DNA of 43,164 nucleotides from an uncultured Methanobrevibacter sp. (lineage in GTDB: Archaea > Methanobacteriota > Methanobacteria > Methanobacteriales > Methanobacteriaceae), in the NCBI RefSeq assembly GCF_905235195.1, contig NZ_CAJOKH010000033.1, forward strand, positions 1 through 43,164, read 5' to 3'. The notes beneath the pieces were generated by a model. It made no database searches. It was given only the letters and a program-made list of their open reading frames with translations, and was not told the DNA's origin. Of this stretch, positions 1-8,937 are shown one piece after another. Within the stretch, counting starts at the first letter, position 1; the number at the start of each line of letters is the position of its first letter. A program made the position numbers and the translations under genes.

Positions 1-209
1 AGATTTAGAACAAAACAAGGTATATTTAACCAAATATTCAACAGAAAAAATGGATGGATGAAAAAAATAAAATCCCAACTAACAAAATGACAAAGCCTGA
101 AAAATTTTAATAAAAATTTTTAAAAATAAGTAAGATTAAAAATAGAAATTTTTCTATAATTATAGTTTAAGGTATAAAAATTAAAATAATGATTATTGAA
201 ATGGAAAAA

Positions 210-551
210 TCAAAATTCTATAGGTTTTTCCATAAATTTAAGATGATTTACATATTTTGAAACTGCTTCTTTAATAGATCCTTCATCTACAACAACTTTA
301 ATACCAGCATCATCTACCTTAATTTTTGATTTGAATCCTATTTGAAGAACAAATATTGTTTTTATATTATGATTGTTTAAAAAATCAACAATAATTGAAC
401 CTTGATGATGTTTATCCTCATCAATATCAAGTTCATATTTATCTAAAAGTTCCATATCTCCATTATCATAATCAAATATGCAAATAGAACTGGCTTTACC
501 AAAATGTAAATCTATATTTTCTCCATCACTTGATGCAACAGCAAATTTCAT
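210..551 (-). CDS. NifX/NafY-like dinitrogenase iron-molybdenum cofactor family protein
   Basis: The 113-residue product begins MKFAVASSDGENIDLHFGKA, the hallmark start of the dinitrogenase Fe-Mo cofactor biosynthesis (NifX/NafY/NifB C-terminal) fold: a strand, then a loop and the 'HFG' motif. The family binds iron-sulfur or Fe-Mo cofactor precursors; many methanogens carry stand-alone copies with no known nitrogenase role. The open frame extends further upstream, but that extension is a Phe/Ile/Tyr-rich translation of A/T spacer, so I start at the ATG at 551. No strong ribosome binding site is visible there (a GTGTG element lies just upstream). It follows an iron-sulfur flavoprotein and a ferredoxin on the same strand after a spacer of about 100 bp, suggesting a redox or Fe-S context. 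The family call is firm; the substrate is unknown. Confidence 0.85.
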   Translation of the reverse strand: MKFAVASSDGENIDLHFGKASSICIFDYDNGDMELLDKYELDIDEDKHHQGSIIVDFLNNHNIKTIFVLQIGFKSKIKVDDAGIKVVVDEGSIKEAVSKYVNHLKFMEKPIEF

Positions 552-655
552 AAAAACACACAAATAAATATAATAATAAATAAGAAATAATAAAAAAACT
601 TGATTAAAATGAAAATAAGAAAATAAATTTAAAAAAATAAAATAAAATAAAATTA

Positions 656-1240
656 TCATTTAATTTTATTTATTAATTTTGCAACATTAGCAGAAAAACG
701 TTTAACAGTTTGTATTCCTTCTTCATCATCAACAAAACTACCTTCTTCACCTGCAAAAACCATATTCCAATATGTACTTCCAGGAATAATCATTTCGTTA
801 ATTATAAAAAACATTGACATTTCTTGTAAGGTTAATGTTTGACCACCGCGTCTTGCAACAGCAATTGGTCCCCCAACCATCCAAGAAAGGAATTGATCTC
901 CACTTCTAGATATTTTACCAATTCTTTGAAGTGCAGCCATAATATCTCCACGAGCTGTTCCAAAGTATACTGGAACTGCAGGAATAAAACCATCTGCCTC
1001 TTTAAGTTTTTCAACTATTTCATTTACCTCATCATTGAAAACACATTTTCCAGAAGCACCACATTTATTACATGCAATACATGAGCGAATATCCTGACCC
1101 ACTAATGTTAAAATTTCTGCTTCCACTCCTTGTTTTTCAATTTCTTCTGCACATAATTTTAATATGCCCATAGTGTTTCCTTTCTTACGAGGACTACCAC
1201 ATAAAAGTATAACTTTTGAGATTGTATCACCCTTAATCAT
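656..1240 (-). CDS. Iron-sulfur flavoprotein (FMN reductase / flavodoxin-fold family)
   Basis: A 194-residue protein with the flavodoxin-like N-terminus of the NADPH-dependent FMN reductase family (VILLCGSPRKKGNT, residues 10-23), which binds FMN phosphate. The compact cysteine motif C54-x2-C57-x2-C60-x5-C66 is typical of archaeal iron-sulfur flavoproteins (Isf), which hold a [4Fe-4S] cluster next to FMN and take electrons from ferredoxin. Its ATG lies inside the last codons of the upstream ferredoxin gene (8 bp overlap), so the two are probably translationally coupled and may be redox partners. Family members reduce oxygen, peroxide or quinone-like acceptors; the substrate here is not known. 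Confidence 0.88.
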   Translation of the reverse strand: MIKGDTISKVILLCGSPRKKGNTMGILKLCAEEIEKQGVEAEILTLVGQDIRSCIACNKCGASGKCVFNDEVNEIVEKLKEADGFIPAVPVYFGTARGDIMAALQRIGKISRSGDQFLSWMVGGPIAVARRGGQTLTLQEMSMFFIINEMIIPGSTYWNMVFAGEEGSFVDDEEGIQTVKRFSANVAKLINKIK

Positions 1241-1427
1241 CGATTAATTTAATACATTCATTAGGACATAAATCCACACAAGTTTCACATAAACTGCATT
1301 CATCAATGTCTACAGGTTCAACTTTACCATCTACCCAAGAGAGAACTTCCATAGTACATAAATCTACACAGTCTCCACACTCATCTTCTCCATCACATTT
1401 AGCATGATCTATTATTATTTGTACCAT
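1233..1427 (-). CDS. 2[4Fe-4S] ferredoxin
   Basis: A 64-residue ferredoxin with two cluster motifs: C11-x5-C-x2-C-x3-C in the first half (CDGEDECGDCVDLC), and the classic C-x2-C-x2-C-x3-C-P in the second (CSLCETCVDLCP). The first motif has a longer first spacer than the standard x2, and the protein is strongly acidic, as expected for a low-potential electron carrier. A good site, GAGGTG, lies 5 nt before the ATG. The stop codon region overlaps the start of the iron-sulfur flavoprotein gene, which makes this ferredoxin its likely electron donor. Confidence 0.92.
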   Translation of the reverse strand: MVQIIIDHAKCDGEDECGDCVDLCTMEVLSWVDGKVEPVDIDECSLCETCVDLCPNECIKLIDD

Positions 1428-1583
1428 AATTACACCTCTAAAAAAATGCCTATTAAATTTATTTTAAATTAAATAACGATATTAATTAATAATAAATATT
1501 AAGTTCTTAGTTAATAAAAATATCCAAAATTATAAAATTATAAAATTATAAAAAATTTTTTAATTGAGAATTAAAAAATTTTA

Positions 1584-2342
1584 TTATTCTAATGCATTTA
1601 AACAGAAACAATCAAAATCATCATCTAAATTTAAAATAATTGAATGAAGTAAATTTAATAATGCTTTATTTTTCTTACTCGTAATCTCTTTAACTTCTTC
1701 AAATGTTAAAAGATCTTCAGATATGGAAGTTGCAAAATTAGTAACAATACATATTGCCTGGTAACACATTTCCTTTTCTCTTGCAAGTACTACTTCAGGA
1801 AGACCTGTCATACCTACCACATCACATTCCAAAAGTTTAAACATTTTTATCTCAGAGGCGGTTTCAAATCTAGGCCCATCTGTGCATACATAAGTACCAT
1901 GATCAATAATACTTTCATTATCATCTGCACATGATAAAATAACATTCCTTAAACGAGAACAATAGGGTTGTGACAGATCCATATGATGTACTTCATCATC
2001 AAAGAAAGTTTTCTCTCTTAAAACTGTAAAGTCCAAAAAGTCATCTACAAGAACAAAAGTACCCGGAGGCATGTCTAAATTCATAGAACCTACTGCATTT
2101 GTAGCTATAATCTGATTAACTCCACAATTTTTTAAAGCCTGTATATTAGCTTTATAATTTATCATATGTGGAGGAGTTTTATGTCCTTTTTGATGACGAG
2201 GAATAAAAGCAACTTTTTTTGAGTTAATATCTAGTATACTAACTTCAACAGAACCATATTCCGTATCAACAGTTTTCTCTTCAATAGAATCTGCAATATT
2301 GCTTATTTCATAAACTCCACTTCCACCAATAATACCTATCAA
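1584..2342 (-). CDS. mtnP: S-methyl-5'-thioadenosine / thioinosine phosphorylase
   Basis: A 252-residue purine nucleoside phosphorylase-family enzyme. IIGGSGVYE at the N-terminus is the phosphate-binding motif, followed by FIPRHQKGH, ATNAVGSMN and TDGPRFETASEI. The MTGLPEVVLAREKEMCY block and the Cys-x-Cys near the C-terminus are typical of MTA phosphorylases. It cleaves methylthioadenosine (or, in methanogens that first deaminate it, methylthioinosine) to the base and 5-methylthioribose-1-phosphate, recycling a by-product of SAM chemistry. The start is TTG at 2342, supported by GGTGAT a few bases upstream. Whether MTA or MTI is the physiological substrate cannot be decided from sequence; characterised methanocaldococcal relatives act on MTI. 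Confidence 0.9.
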   Translation of the reverse strand: MIGIIGGSGVYEISNIADSIEEKTVDTEYGSVEVSILDINSKKVAFIPRHQKGHKTPPHMINYKANIQALKNCGVNQIIATNAVGSMNLDMPPGTFVLVDDFLDFTVLREKTFFDDEVHHMDLSQPYCSRLRNVILSCADDNESIIDHGTYVCTDGPRFETASEIKMFKLLECDVVGMTGLPEVVLAREKEMCYQAICIVTNFATSISEDLLTFEEVKEITSKKNKALLNLLHSIILNLDDDFDCFCLNALE

Positions 2343-2402
2343 AATATCACCTATAAAAAAAATTTTATTTAAAAATTAAACTATTAAAATTATATTATTA
2401 AA

Positions 2403-2440
2403 AATCAATAAATAAAAAAATTAAAAGAAATAAGAATAAA
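2403..2440 (-). terminator. T-rich terminator after rtcB
   Basis: On the minus strand, immediately after the rtcB stop, there are several T runs (TTTTTATTCTTATTTCTTTT, then a T7 run). This matches archaeal termination, which needs oligo-T and no stem-loop. Confidence 0.45.
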
Positions 2441-2442
2441 AA

Positions 2443-3891
2443 TTATCCTTTTGTAACTGCAATAGGACTAACTTTAGCTACTAATTTTGCTATTCCTACT
2501 TTATCTGAAGTTTTAACAACGGAATCTACATTTTTATATGCTCCCGGTGCTTCTTCTGCAATAACCGGTTTAGTATTAGCTTTAAGTTCTATGCCTTTAC
2601 TTGCCATTTCTTTTTGAATGGATTCTGGAGTGAATTGTTTTTTAGCCTTAGCTCTAGATAAAACTCTTCCAGCACCATGTGCAGTAGAACCAAATGTTTC
2701 TTCCATAGCTAAATCAGTCCCATGAAGAATATAAGAAGAAGTACCCATTGTTCCAGGAATTAATACAGGCTGACCAATACTTCGATAATCTTTAGGTACT
2801 TCTATTCTACCTGGACCAAATGCTCGGGTTGCACCTTTTCTGTGAACAATAACTTCCTGAGTAGATTTTCTAACCTTATGAGTTTCAACTTTAGCAATAT
2901 TATGTGCCACATCATAAATAGTTGTCATACCCATTTCATCTGCAGATTTTTTAAATATAGTTTCAAAGGACTCTCTTACCCAATGAGTCATCATTTGTCT
3001 ATTAGCCCATGCATAATTAGCTGCAGCATACATTGCTTTGAGGTAATTTTGAGCTTCTTTAGAGTCAACTGGCGCACATGCAAGTTGTCTATCCGGAATA
3101 TTAACTTCATATTTTTTATATGCTTTATCCATTAATCTTAAATAATCAGAACATACCTGATGTCCACATCCACGTGAACCACTATGAATCATAACAGTAA
3201 TGTTTCCATCATTAAGTCCAAATACTTTTGCAGCTTCATCATTATAAATTTCATCTATTTTTTGAACTTCTAAAAAGTGATTTCCAGAACCAAGAGAACC
3301 TAATTGTGGAATTCCTCGTCTTTTAGCCTTATCAGAAACTAAACTTGGATCTGCATCCAATATTCTACCATTTTCCTCTAAAAATTTTAAATCATCATCC
3401 CATCCAAATTCATGATCAACAGCCCATTCAGCACCATATTTTAATACATCATCAACCTGGTTTTCTTTAAGATGAAATTTACCTTTACTTCCAACTCCAG
3501 ATGGAATATTCTTAAATAAAGTTTCTGTTAATTGTTTGATTTTAGGTTTAATTTCTTCTTCTGTAAGATTAGTTCTAATCATTTTTACTCCACAGTTAAT
3601 GTCAAAACCTACACCTCCAGGGCTGATTACACCATTTCTAGTACTTGTAGCACCAACCCCTCCAATACTAAACCCATAACCAAAATGAATATCTGGAAGT
3701 CCTATAGAATACTTTTGAAGGCCTGGAAGACATGCAACATTTGCAACCTGTTCAATTGCACCTTCCTCAAGATTTTCAAATCCATCATCATCTAAATATA
3801 AACGTCCAGGAACCCTCATTTCTCTTTTATAACTACTTGGAATTTCCCAAACATTATCACGAACTTTTACAATTTCATCTTTTACACTCAT
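2443..3891 (-). CDS. rtcB: RNA-splicing ligase RtcB
   Basis: A full-length, intein-free 482-residue RtcB. It joins RNA 2',3'-cyclic phosphate and 5'-OH ends using GTP and Mn2+, and is the tRNA-exon ligase of archaea. Metal-binding and catalytic residues line up with Pyrococcus RtcB: D97 and C100 in [11 protein letters not shown]205 in [14 protein letters not shown]236 in [13 protein letters not shown], and the guanylated histidine near residue 405 in [17 protein letters not shown] lies just before the ATG. The next gene upstream on the same strand encodes archease, the protein that activates RtcB turnover, so the pair forms a tRNA-splicing unit. Confidence 0.97.
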   Translation of the reverse strand: MSVKDEIVKVRDNVWEIPSSYKREMRVPGRLYLDDDGFENLEEGAIEQVANVACLPGLQKYSIGLPDIHFGYGFSIGGVGATSTRNGVISPGGVGFDINCGVKMIRTNLTEEEIKPKIKQLTETLFKNIPSGVGSKGKFHLKENQVDDVLKYGAEWAVDHEFGWDDDLKFLEENGRILDADPSLVSDKAKRRGIPQLGSLGSGNHFLEVQKIDEIYNDEAAKVFGLNDGNITVMIHSGSRGCGHQVCSDYLRLMDKAYKKYEVNIPDRQLACAPVDSKEAQNYLKAMYAAANYAWANRQMMTHWVRESFETIFKKSADEMGMTTIYDVAHNIAKVETHKVRKSTQEVIVHRKGATRAFGPGRIEVPKDYRSIGQPVLIPGTMGTSSYILHGTDLAMEETFGSTAHGAGRVLSRAKAKKQFTPESIQKEMASKGIELKANTKPVIAEEAPGAYKNVDSVVKTSDKVGIAKLVAKVSPIAVTKG

Positions 3892-4054
3892 ATAACCACT
3901 TAATATTTTTTTTATAAGATTAATGAAATAAATTTGATTTAAAACTAAATTATTAAAGGAATATAATTTAATATAAAAATTTAAAAATTAATTAATTAAT
4001 TTATTATTTTATTTTACAATACTTAATATTTATTATACTATAAAATTTCTAATT

Positions 4055-4525
4055 TTATAAATCTAAAATAGCACGGACCTTACAAAACTTATCACATTTA
4101 ACTTCCATCATGTGAAATGTTATGGCTTTAACTTCTGAGCCTCTCATATGTTTTTTATCCCAATTTATTTCTTCACCCCTAACAGTCCCAGTTAATTTGT
4201 ATTGGTTTTGTGATGTTGTTTGGATTTTTTCAATATTAATATTAAAATCAGAAAATAAAAGTAATTCAACATTATGTAAAAACAATAATTCTTCCAAATA
4301 ATCATAAAGTAGTGAAACTAAATCCTCAGATAAAACCTCTATATTTTCTTCTCTTATAGCCTCCACATTATCTGTATTAGATATAATGTTAAACATTGCA
4401 AGACCTGCATTTTCAAAAGCCTCATTTAAACCATTACCATATGCTAAAAATCCAATATCTGCTGTGACATCAAAAAATTTATATGGTTTTCTAAAATCCG
4501 TTGTTTTTTTATTAATTCTATTCAT
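4055..4525 (-). CDS. Archease (RtcB activator)
   Basis: A 156-residue archease. The N-terminal block YKFFDVTADIGFLAYG corresponds to the family's F-D/E-H-TAD-I-G-x-x-A-x-G motif, and the C-terminal block has VKAITFHMMEV followed by a final VRAILDL with the terminal metal-binding Asp. Archease promotes RtcB guanylation and multiple turnover; its gene lies directly upstream of rtcB. The residue before TAD is Val rather than the His usual in the family, which may be a lineage trait. GTGTTATT precedes the ATG. It corresponds in position to MTH1598 of M. thermautotrophicus (from memory). Confidence 0.93.
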   Translation of the reverse strand: MNRINKKTTDFRKPYKFFDVTADIGFLAYGNGLNEAFENAGLAMFNIISNTDNVEAIREENIEVLSEDLVSLLYDYLEELLFLHNVELLLFSDFNINIEKIQTTSQNQYKLTGTVRGEEINWDKKHMRGSEVKAITFHMMEVKCDKFCKVRAILDL

Positions 4526-4621
4526 AATAACACTGTATTTAAGTTAATACATAATTTAATTAAATTATTTTTTAGAAATTTTTAAAAAAATATTAGTTTT
4601 CATAAGCTCTCTCAGATTTTC

Positions 4622-4629
4622 TTTAAATA
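4622..4629 (+). promoter_or_regulatory. TATA-like promoter element for the small membrane ORF
   Basis: TTTAAATA lies about 37 bp before the ATG of the 53-codon ORF at 4666. The spacing fits an archaeal TATA box with a short leader. No transcription evidence is available. Confidence 0.4.
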
Positions 4630-4665
4630 TGCTCCTTAACACACTAAAAGTAGTGAGTGATTAAT

Positions 4666-4827
4666 ATGTTCAAATATAATGATACAAAATTAAATGCAGA
4701 TTTAAGGAAAAAAACATCCTTATATGACATAATAGTCGATAATAATATAAATATTCAATCTTGCATGGTAATACTAATGGCTTTTTTAGTATTGCTTTTT
4801 ACAGTACTATCTATTGTTAGAGTATAA
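4666..4827 (+). CDS. Small tail-anchored membrane protein, unknown function
   Basis: A 53-residue ORF, divergent from archease. It starts MFKYNDTKLNADLRKK, has a polar N-terminal half to about residue 31, and ends in one strongly hydrophobic segment (residues 33-51, CMVILMAFLVLLFTVLSIV) with RV at the C-terminus. This is the layout of a tail-anchored single-span protein. A GTGAGTGATT ribosome-binding-like stretch sits just upstream, and a TATA-like TTTAAATA 37 bp before the ATG. It does not resemble Sec61-beta, SecG or small methyltransferase subunits that I know. Codon use is ordinary for the window. Coding status rests on the start signals and the membrane segment; homologues would be decisive. 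Confidence 0.55.
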   Translation: MFKYNDTKLNADLRKKTSLYDIIVDNNINIQSCMVILMAFLVLLFTVLSIVRV

Positions 4828-5360
4828 TCCTACATATTATTGTTTTACATTTTCTTTGTAATACCAAACCCAATACTCTAAGCATTACTAATTAAACTAT
4901 TAGTTCCATGCAATTTATAATTTATATTTGGTTAATTTAATTTAAATAATTAGTTAATTGTTAAATTCTAAGAAATTATTGAAATACTTTAATAATTAAA
5001 TTAGAAATTAATAGAACAAGTTATATGTCACTAATTCATTTTAAAAATTTATTAATCAATGTTTAAAATTTAAAAATTCTAAAGCTTAACTTAAAATGTA
5101 TTGCCACCTTAATGAATATATAACTAACTGATTATAGATTAAAAAACTAATAAATTATTAAAAAAATAAGTAAATAGTAAATTAAGTAATTATTAAATGA
5201 GTATTATGTAGATTATACATAGATAGTTTTTAATTCTAGAATATTAGTTTTATACTAATATTTCTAATTTTTTTTATGATAATTTATTTAATGAAAATAA
5301 GTTATAGAATAAGATTGATAGACGCAAATCAATATAAACATTTCCCAACAAAAATGTTAA
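4828..5360. other. Gene-free A/T-rich gap before cdc6
   Basis: About 530 bp with no ORF that has start signals, between the small membrane ORF and the 3' end of cdc6. Because it adjoins an origin-recognition gene I looked for Methanothermobacter-type mini-ORB repeats (TTACAGTTGAAA-like) and found no convincing cluster; only an isolated TTACATTTTC near 4842 is vaguely similar. Confidence 0.5.
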
Positions 5361-6479
5361 TTAAATATCCAAGGATTTAATATCCTCCGGATTAAATCTA
5401 ATTAAAACTTGTCTTGAATTTCCCCGGACACCCTTACCCGTAAGTTTTGTGTCTATTAATCTTAAAAATTCTAGTTTATCCAGGGTTCTGTTAAATGTGG
5501 CATAACTTAAACCAGTACTATTTTTAAATTTTTCAGATAATTCTCCTGCAGTTAAGACTTTATTATTTTCTGCAATTATTTTTAATAATTGTCTTTCAAC
5601 ATCACTTAATGATTTATAAGTTTCTACAAGATTAACTGAAACTTGTTGATTTTTTGCCTGTTTGAGATAGTCTAATGTAATTTTAGGTGATGCATTTGAC
5701 TCTGCAATATTACCACATACCTTTAATAAATCTATACCTACTCTTAAATCTCCACTATCTAATGCATAGTCAGTTATCTCTTCAAGAATTTCATCTGATA
5801 TTACACCTTCAAAGAAACCAGCTTTTGCTCTTTTAGTTAAAATTTCTAAAAGTTCTAATCTAGAATATGGTTGGAAAACAATATCCTGAGGTATAAAAAC
5901 AGTGTTAACATTTTTATCCAATGCATATTTAAATTCTAAATCTGATAATATAACAAATAAACCTGTCCTAACACCAGGAAATTCCTCGTAAGCTCTAAGT
6001 ATATCATAAAATAATTTATTAGCATTATTACCTTGGAAAAGATAGTTAACATCGTCAAATGCTACGATTAATGATTTATCTTCTTTTACTAAATGATCCA
6101 TGACTTGCTGATAAATTTTAGAATAAGGAACCCCAGTTTCTGGAGGATTATGTTTAAAAATCTTATTAAATATTTGGGACATAATACTAAATGGAGTTGT
6201 GTGAAGCTGACAATTAATAAAACAACAAACAATCTTATTTGAAGTTTGCTCAACTAGTTCAAATACTTTTTTAACTGCTGTAGTTTTACCAGTTGCACAT
6301 GGCCCCATGATTATAGAATTTACAGGCCTTCCTTCATGTAATGCAGGTCTAATAGACATAGCCATTGCTTCCATTTGACTGTCCCTAAATTCAAAATCTT
6401 GAGGAGTATAATCTGGATTAAAAACCATACTATTTCTGAAAATTGTTTCATCATGCATTAAAATATCTTCAATTCCCAT
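5361..6479 (-). CDS. cdc6: Cdc6/Orc1 origin-recognition initiator
   Basis: A 372-residue AAA+ initiator. Walker A GPCATGKTT is at residues 59-67; the Walker B strand LIVAFDDVNYLF has D142-D143, where many relatives have Asp-Glu. Sensor 1 is near VILSDLEF, sensor 2 is SGDLRVGIDLL, and a C-terminal winged helix follows (LTAGELSEKF...LSYATFNRTLDKLEFL). It binds origin DNA and loads MCM. The start is ATG at 6479 behind a strong GGGGGATT. The position next to archease matches the MTH1599 type of M. thermautotrophicus, which carries two such genes; a second copy would be expected elsewhere in this genome. Confidence 0.95.
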   Translation of the reverse strand: MGIEDILMHDETIFRNSMVFNPDYTPQDFEFRDSQMEAMAMSIRPALHEGRPVNSIIMGPCATGKTTAVKKVFELVEQTSNKIVCCFINCQLHTTPFSIMSQIFNKIFKHNPPETGVPYSKIYQQVMDHLVKEDKSLIVAFDDVNYLFQGNNANKLFYDILRAYEEFPGVRTGLFVILSDLEFKYALDKNVNTVFIPQDIVFQPYSRLELLEILTKRAKAGFFEGVISDEILEEITDYALDSGDLRVGIDLLKVCGNIAESNASPKITLDYLKQAKNQQVSVNLVETYKSLSDVERQLLKIIAENNKVLTAGELSEKFKNSTGLSYATFNRTLDKLEFLRLIDTKLTGKGVRGNSRQVLIRFNPEDIKSLDI

Positions 6480-6709
6480 AACAATCCCCCACTTTTAATA
6501 TTATAAACCATATATTTAAAATACTTAAATTAAAATTATCTAAATAAATAAAATTAAAAAATAAAATTAATTTAATAATTAAAATTAATTTAATAACTAA
6601 TAATATGATAAATAATTTAAGTTTTTATTATTACATTTAAAAATTATAATTAATTAAGCTTAAATAATTTTTTAAAATTTAAATAAATTGAAAAAATAAT
6701 TAATTTAAT

Positions 6710-7438
6710 TTAATCACATAAATTAATTAATTCTACACTAACATTATCTTTTATCCAATTAACTAATTCTTCAGCATATTTTAATTTTTTCTTTTTAATC
6801 TCATCAGCATCCATTAAATCTAATTTATTATTAGGTCTTGAATATTTAGTTACAATATCTCCAAAATCCATTCCAGCAAGAATAATAGATTTGGCACCTA
6901 ATTCTAATGCTAAAAATATTGCACGATCACCATCAGTAAATCCTCCAAAATTATAAAGACATCCCTCAGGTTTTGATTGGGTAGTTCCCATTACATTATC
7001 TAAAAATGAGGTGTATTTTCTAATTAAATCTTTATTATTACCATGACCATGAACAACCAAATATGCATTTCTAAAATTAGCAGCTAAAATATCATCCATA
7101 TTTCCATCTAAATCAGTAGCAATTATATCTGGAACAATATGCAATTCTAAAAGTGCAGTAGTAGCACCATCAGCAGATATTAAAACATAATCCTCCAAGT
7201 TATAATTTTCCCTAATATATTTAATATGTTGTTTAATTGAAGGTCCTGCCCCAAATACAATAAATTTATCTGTATTTTTAAAATCTACAATATCCTTCTT
7301 TAAATCATCAATAGTAATATATCCTTCTTCCATAAGGATTTGATTTAAAAGTTTTGCAGAATCCTCATCATCAACTTTAGAAAAATTAAAATCATCTAAA
7401 ATTCTTTCATACCATTTTTCCCATTCATCATAATTCAT
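6710..7438 (-). CDS. mptE: 6-hydroxymethyl-7,8-dihydropterin pyrophosphokinase MptE
   Basis: A 242-residue member of the archaeal MptE family (formerly DUF115). It transfers pyrophosphate from ATP to 6-hydroxymethyl-7,8-dihydropterin in tetrahydromethanopterin synthesis, replacing bacterial FolK. Diagnostic blocks are FGAGPSIKQHI, ISADGATTALL, PDIIATDLDGN, VVHGHGNNKDLI and GGFTDGDRAIFLALELGAK. The ATG at 7438 has only a weak upstream site. The spacing from cdc6 (230 bp) suggests separate transcription. Confidence 0.9.
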   Translation of the reverse strand: MNYDEWEKWYERILDDFNFSKVDDEDSAKLLNQILMEEGYITIDDLKKDIVDFKNTDKFIVFGAGPSIKQHIKYIRENYNLEDYVLISADGATTALLELHIVPDIIATDLDGNMDDILAANFRNAYLVVHGHGNNKDLIRKYTSFLDNVMGTTQSKPEGCLYNFGGFTDGDRAIFLALELGAKSIILAGMDFGDIVTKYSRPNNKLDLMDADEIKKKKLKYAEELVNWIKDNVSVELINLCD

Positions 7439-7788
7439 AATATTATTTTTCTAATTTTATATAAATAAAATTTATTAAATTAATTGAAAAATATTGGCAA
7501 AATTATAGTTATTTAGTTTAATTTTAAGATTATGTATAAATTTAATTTGGATTTATTTTAAAAAATAATCGTAAAAGTTGGAAATATTATTAAAATGAAA
7601 ATTTTAATTAATAAATATTAAACAATATTCTAAAAATACTGAAAAATTAGAAAGAAAATTGAATAAAAAATAAACAAAAAACTTTAATATTATATAAATA
7701 AAAAATTTAATTAGGTTGAAATTTAAAAAAAATTCTAAAATTAAAACCTATTAATCAAGCTTTTTGAATCTAATGGAGGAAATTTTAT
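7439..7788. promoter_or_regulatory. Divergent intergenic region between mptE and the aminotransferase gene
   Basis: 350 bp of A/T-rich DNA with no ORF. It must hold both divergent promoters. TTATATAAATA near 7689-7699 is a plausible TATA box for the plus-strand gene, giving a leader of roughly 70 nt that ends in the strong ATGGAGGAAATTTT site. Confidence 0.45.
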
Positions 7789-8937
7789 ATGGATAATACA
7801 TTATTAATGCTCCCAGGACCTGTAAATGTAGCTCCAAATGTGCTTGCTGCAATGTCTAAAGATATTGTAAATCACAGAGGAGATGAGTTCGGAGTAATAT
7901 ATAATGAAACTTGTGAAAGAATGTCTAAAGTGTTTAAAACCAATAATCAATCTTACATTCTTACATCATCTGGAACTGGTGCAATGGAAGCAGCTATATC
8001 AAACATAGCTGGTCCTGGAGAAAAAATTTTAAGTGTTGTTGGTGGAAAATTTGGAGAAAGATTTGCAGATATTGCAAAAATCCATGGAATTGACGTTGAA
8101 GAATTAGCTGTTGAATGGGGAACAGCTGTAACTCCTAAAGCAATTGAAACAGCACTTGAAGCTGATGAAAATATTAAAGTTGTTAGTGTAGTGCACAACG
8201 AAACATCTACAGGTGTAGCTGCACCTATTGAAGAAATTGGTAAAGTTATGAAAAATTATGATACATTATATGTTGTAGATACTGTATCCTCCCTTGGTGG
8301 AGATTATGTAGATGTTGATAAATTTGGAATCGATGTTTGTGTAACTGGCTCTCAAAAATGTTTAGCAGCACCACCAGGGCTTGCAGCAATTACATTAAGT
8401 GATGATGCATGGAAAGCAGTTGATGAAACTGATGCTAAAACATATTATTTCAACATGAAGAAATACAGAGATAATGGAAATAAAGATCCTGCACAAACTC
8501 CATATACTCCATCAGTATCATTAATTTATGGATTAAAAGAAGCTCTTAATGATATTGAAAAAGAAGGATTAGATAATAGGGTGGCACGCCACCATTTAAA
8601 TGCTAAAGCATCCAGAAGTGCTGTAAAAGCATTAGGTCTTGAATTATTTGCTGAAGAATCATGTGCTTCCAGTACTGTTACCGCAGTAAAAATGCCTGAA
8701 GGATTAAGCGATAGTGATGTTAGAGGCACTATGTTAAACAAATACAAAATCCAATTAGCAGGCGGTCAAGATCATCTAAAAGGTAATATTTTCAGAATAG
8801 GTCATATGGGAGTAGTTAATTATAAAGAATTAGCTATGACTTTTACAGCATTAGGTATGACCTTAAAAGAATGCGGTAAAGATATTGAACCTGGTGCAGG
8901 TGTAACTGCATTAGCTGATGTATTTTTAGAAGGATAA
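7789..8937 (+). CDS. Class V aminotransferase (serine-pyruvate / alanine-glyoxylate / aspartate type)
   Basis: A 382-residue PLP enzyme of the alanine-glyoxylate aminotransferase family. The LMLPGPVNVAPNVL N-terminus, NHRGDEFG, LTSSGTGAMEAAI, the aspartate of VVDTVSSLGG and the Schiff-base lysine K190 in TGSQKCLAAPPG are all present. In methanogens this family includes broad-specificity enzymes used for aspartate or for serine/alanine-glyoxylate exchange; I cannot assign the substrate. A strong GGAGGAAATTTT lies before the ATG. It appears monocistronic, followed by a T-rich stretch. Confidence 0.88.
   Translation: MDNTLLMLPGPVNVAPNVLAAMSKDIVNHRGDEFGVIYNETCERMSKVFKTNNQSYILTSSGTGAMEAAISNIAGPGEKILSVVGGKFGERFADIAKIHGIDVEELAVEWGTAVTPKAIETALEADENIKVVSVVHNETSTGVAAPIEEIGKVMKNYDTLYVVDTVSSLGGDYVDVDKFGIDVCVTGSQKCLAAPPGLAAITLSDDAWKAVDETDAKTYYFNMKKYRDNGNKDPAQTPYTPSVSLIYGLKEALNDIEKEGLDNRVARHHLNAKASRSAVKALGLELFAEESCASSTVTAVKMPEGLSDSDVRGTMLNKYKIQLAGGQDHLKGNIFRIGHMGVVNYKELAMTFTALGMTLKECGKDIEPGAGVTALADVFLEG

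Noticed and set aside
1-90. Possible C-terminal end of a plus-strand gene at the left edge (two overlapping open frames, ending at 61 and 90).
   Set aside because: Both frames are short and equally plausible, and neither has a recognisable motif. The edge prevents any decision.
2842-3795. Plus-strand open frames of 87 and 97 codons inside rtcB.
   Set aside because: They are shadows of rtcB, which has all of its catalytic motifs on the other strand. Low-complexity Cys/Phe/Ser-rich translations.
4828-6709. Replication origin next to cdc6.
   Set aside because: No cluster of ORB or mini-ORB repeats found by eye on either side of the gene; single weak matches (near 4842 and 6628) are expected by chance. 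A genome-wide skew plot would decide.
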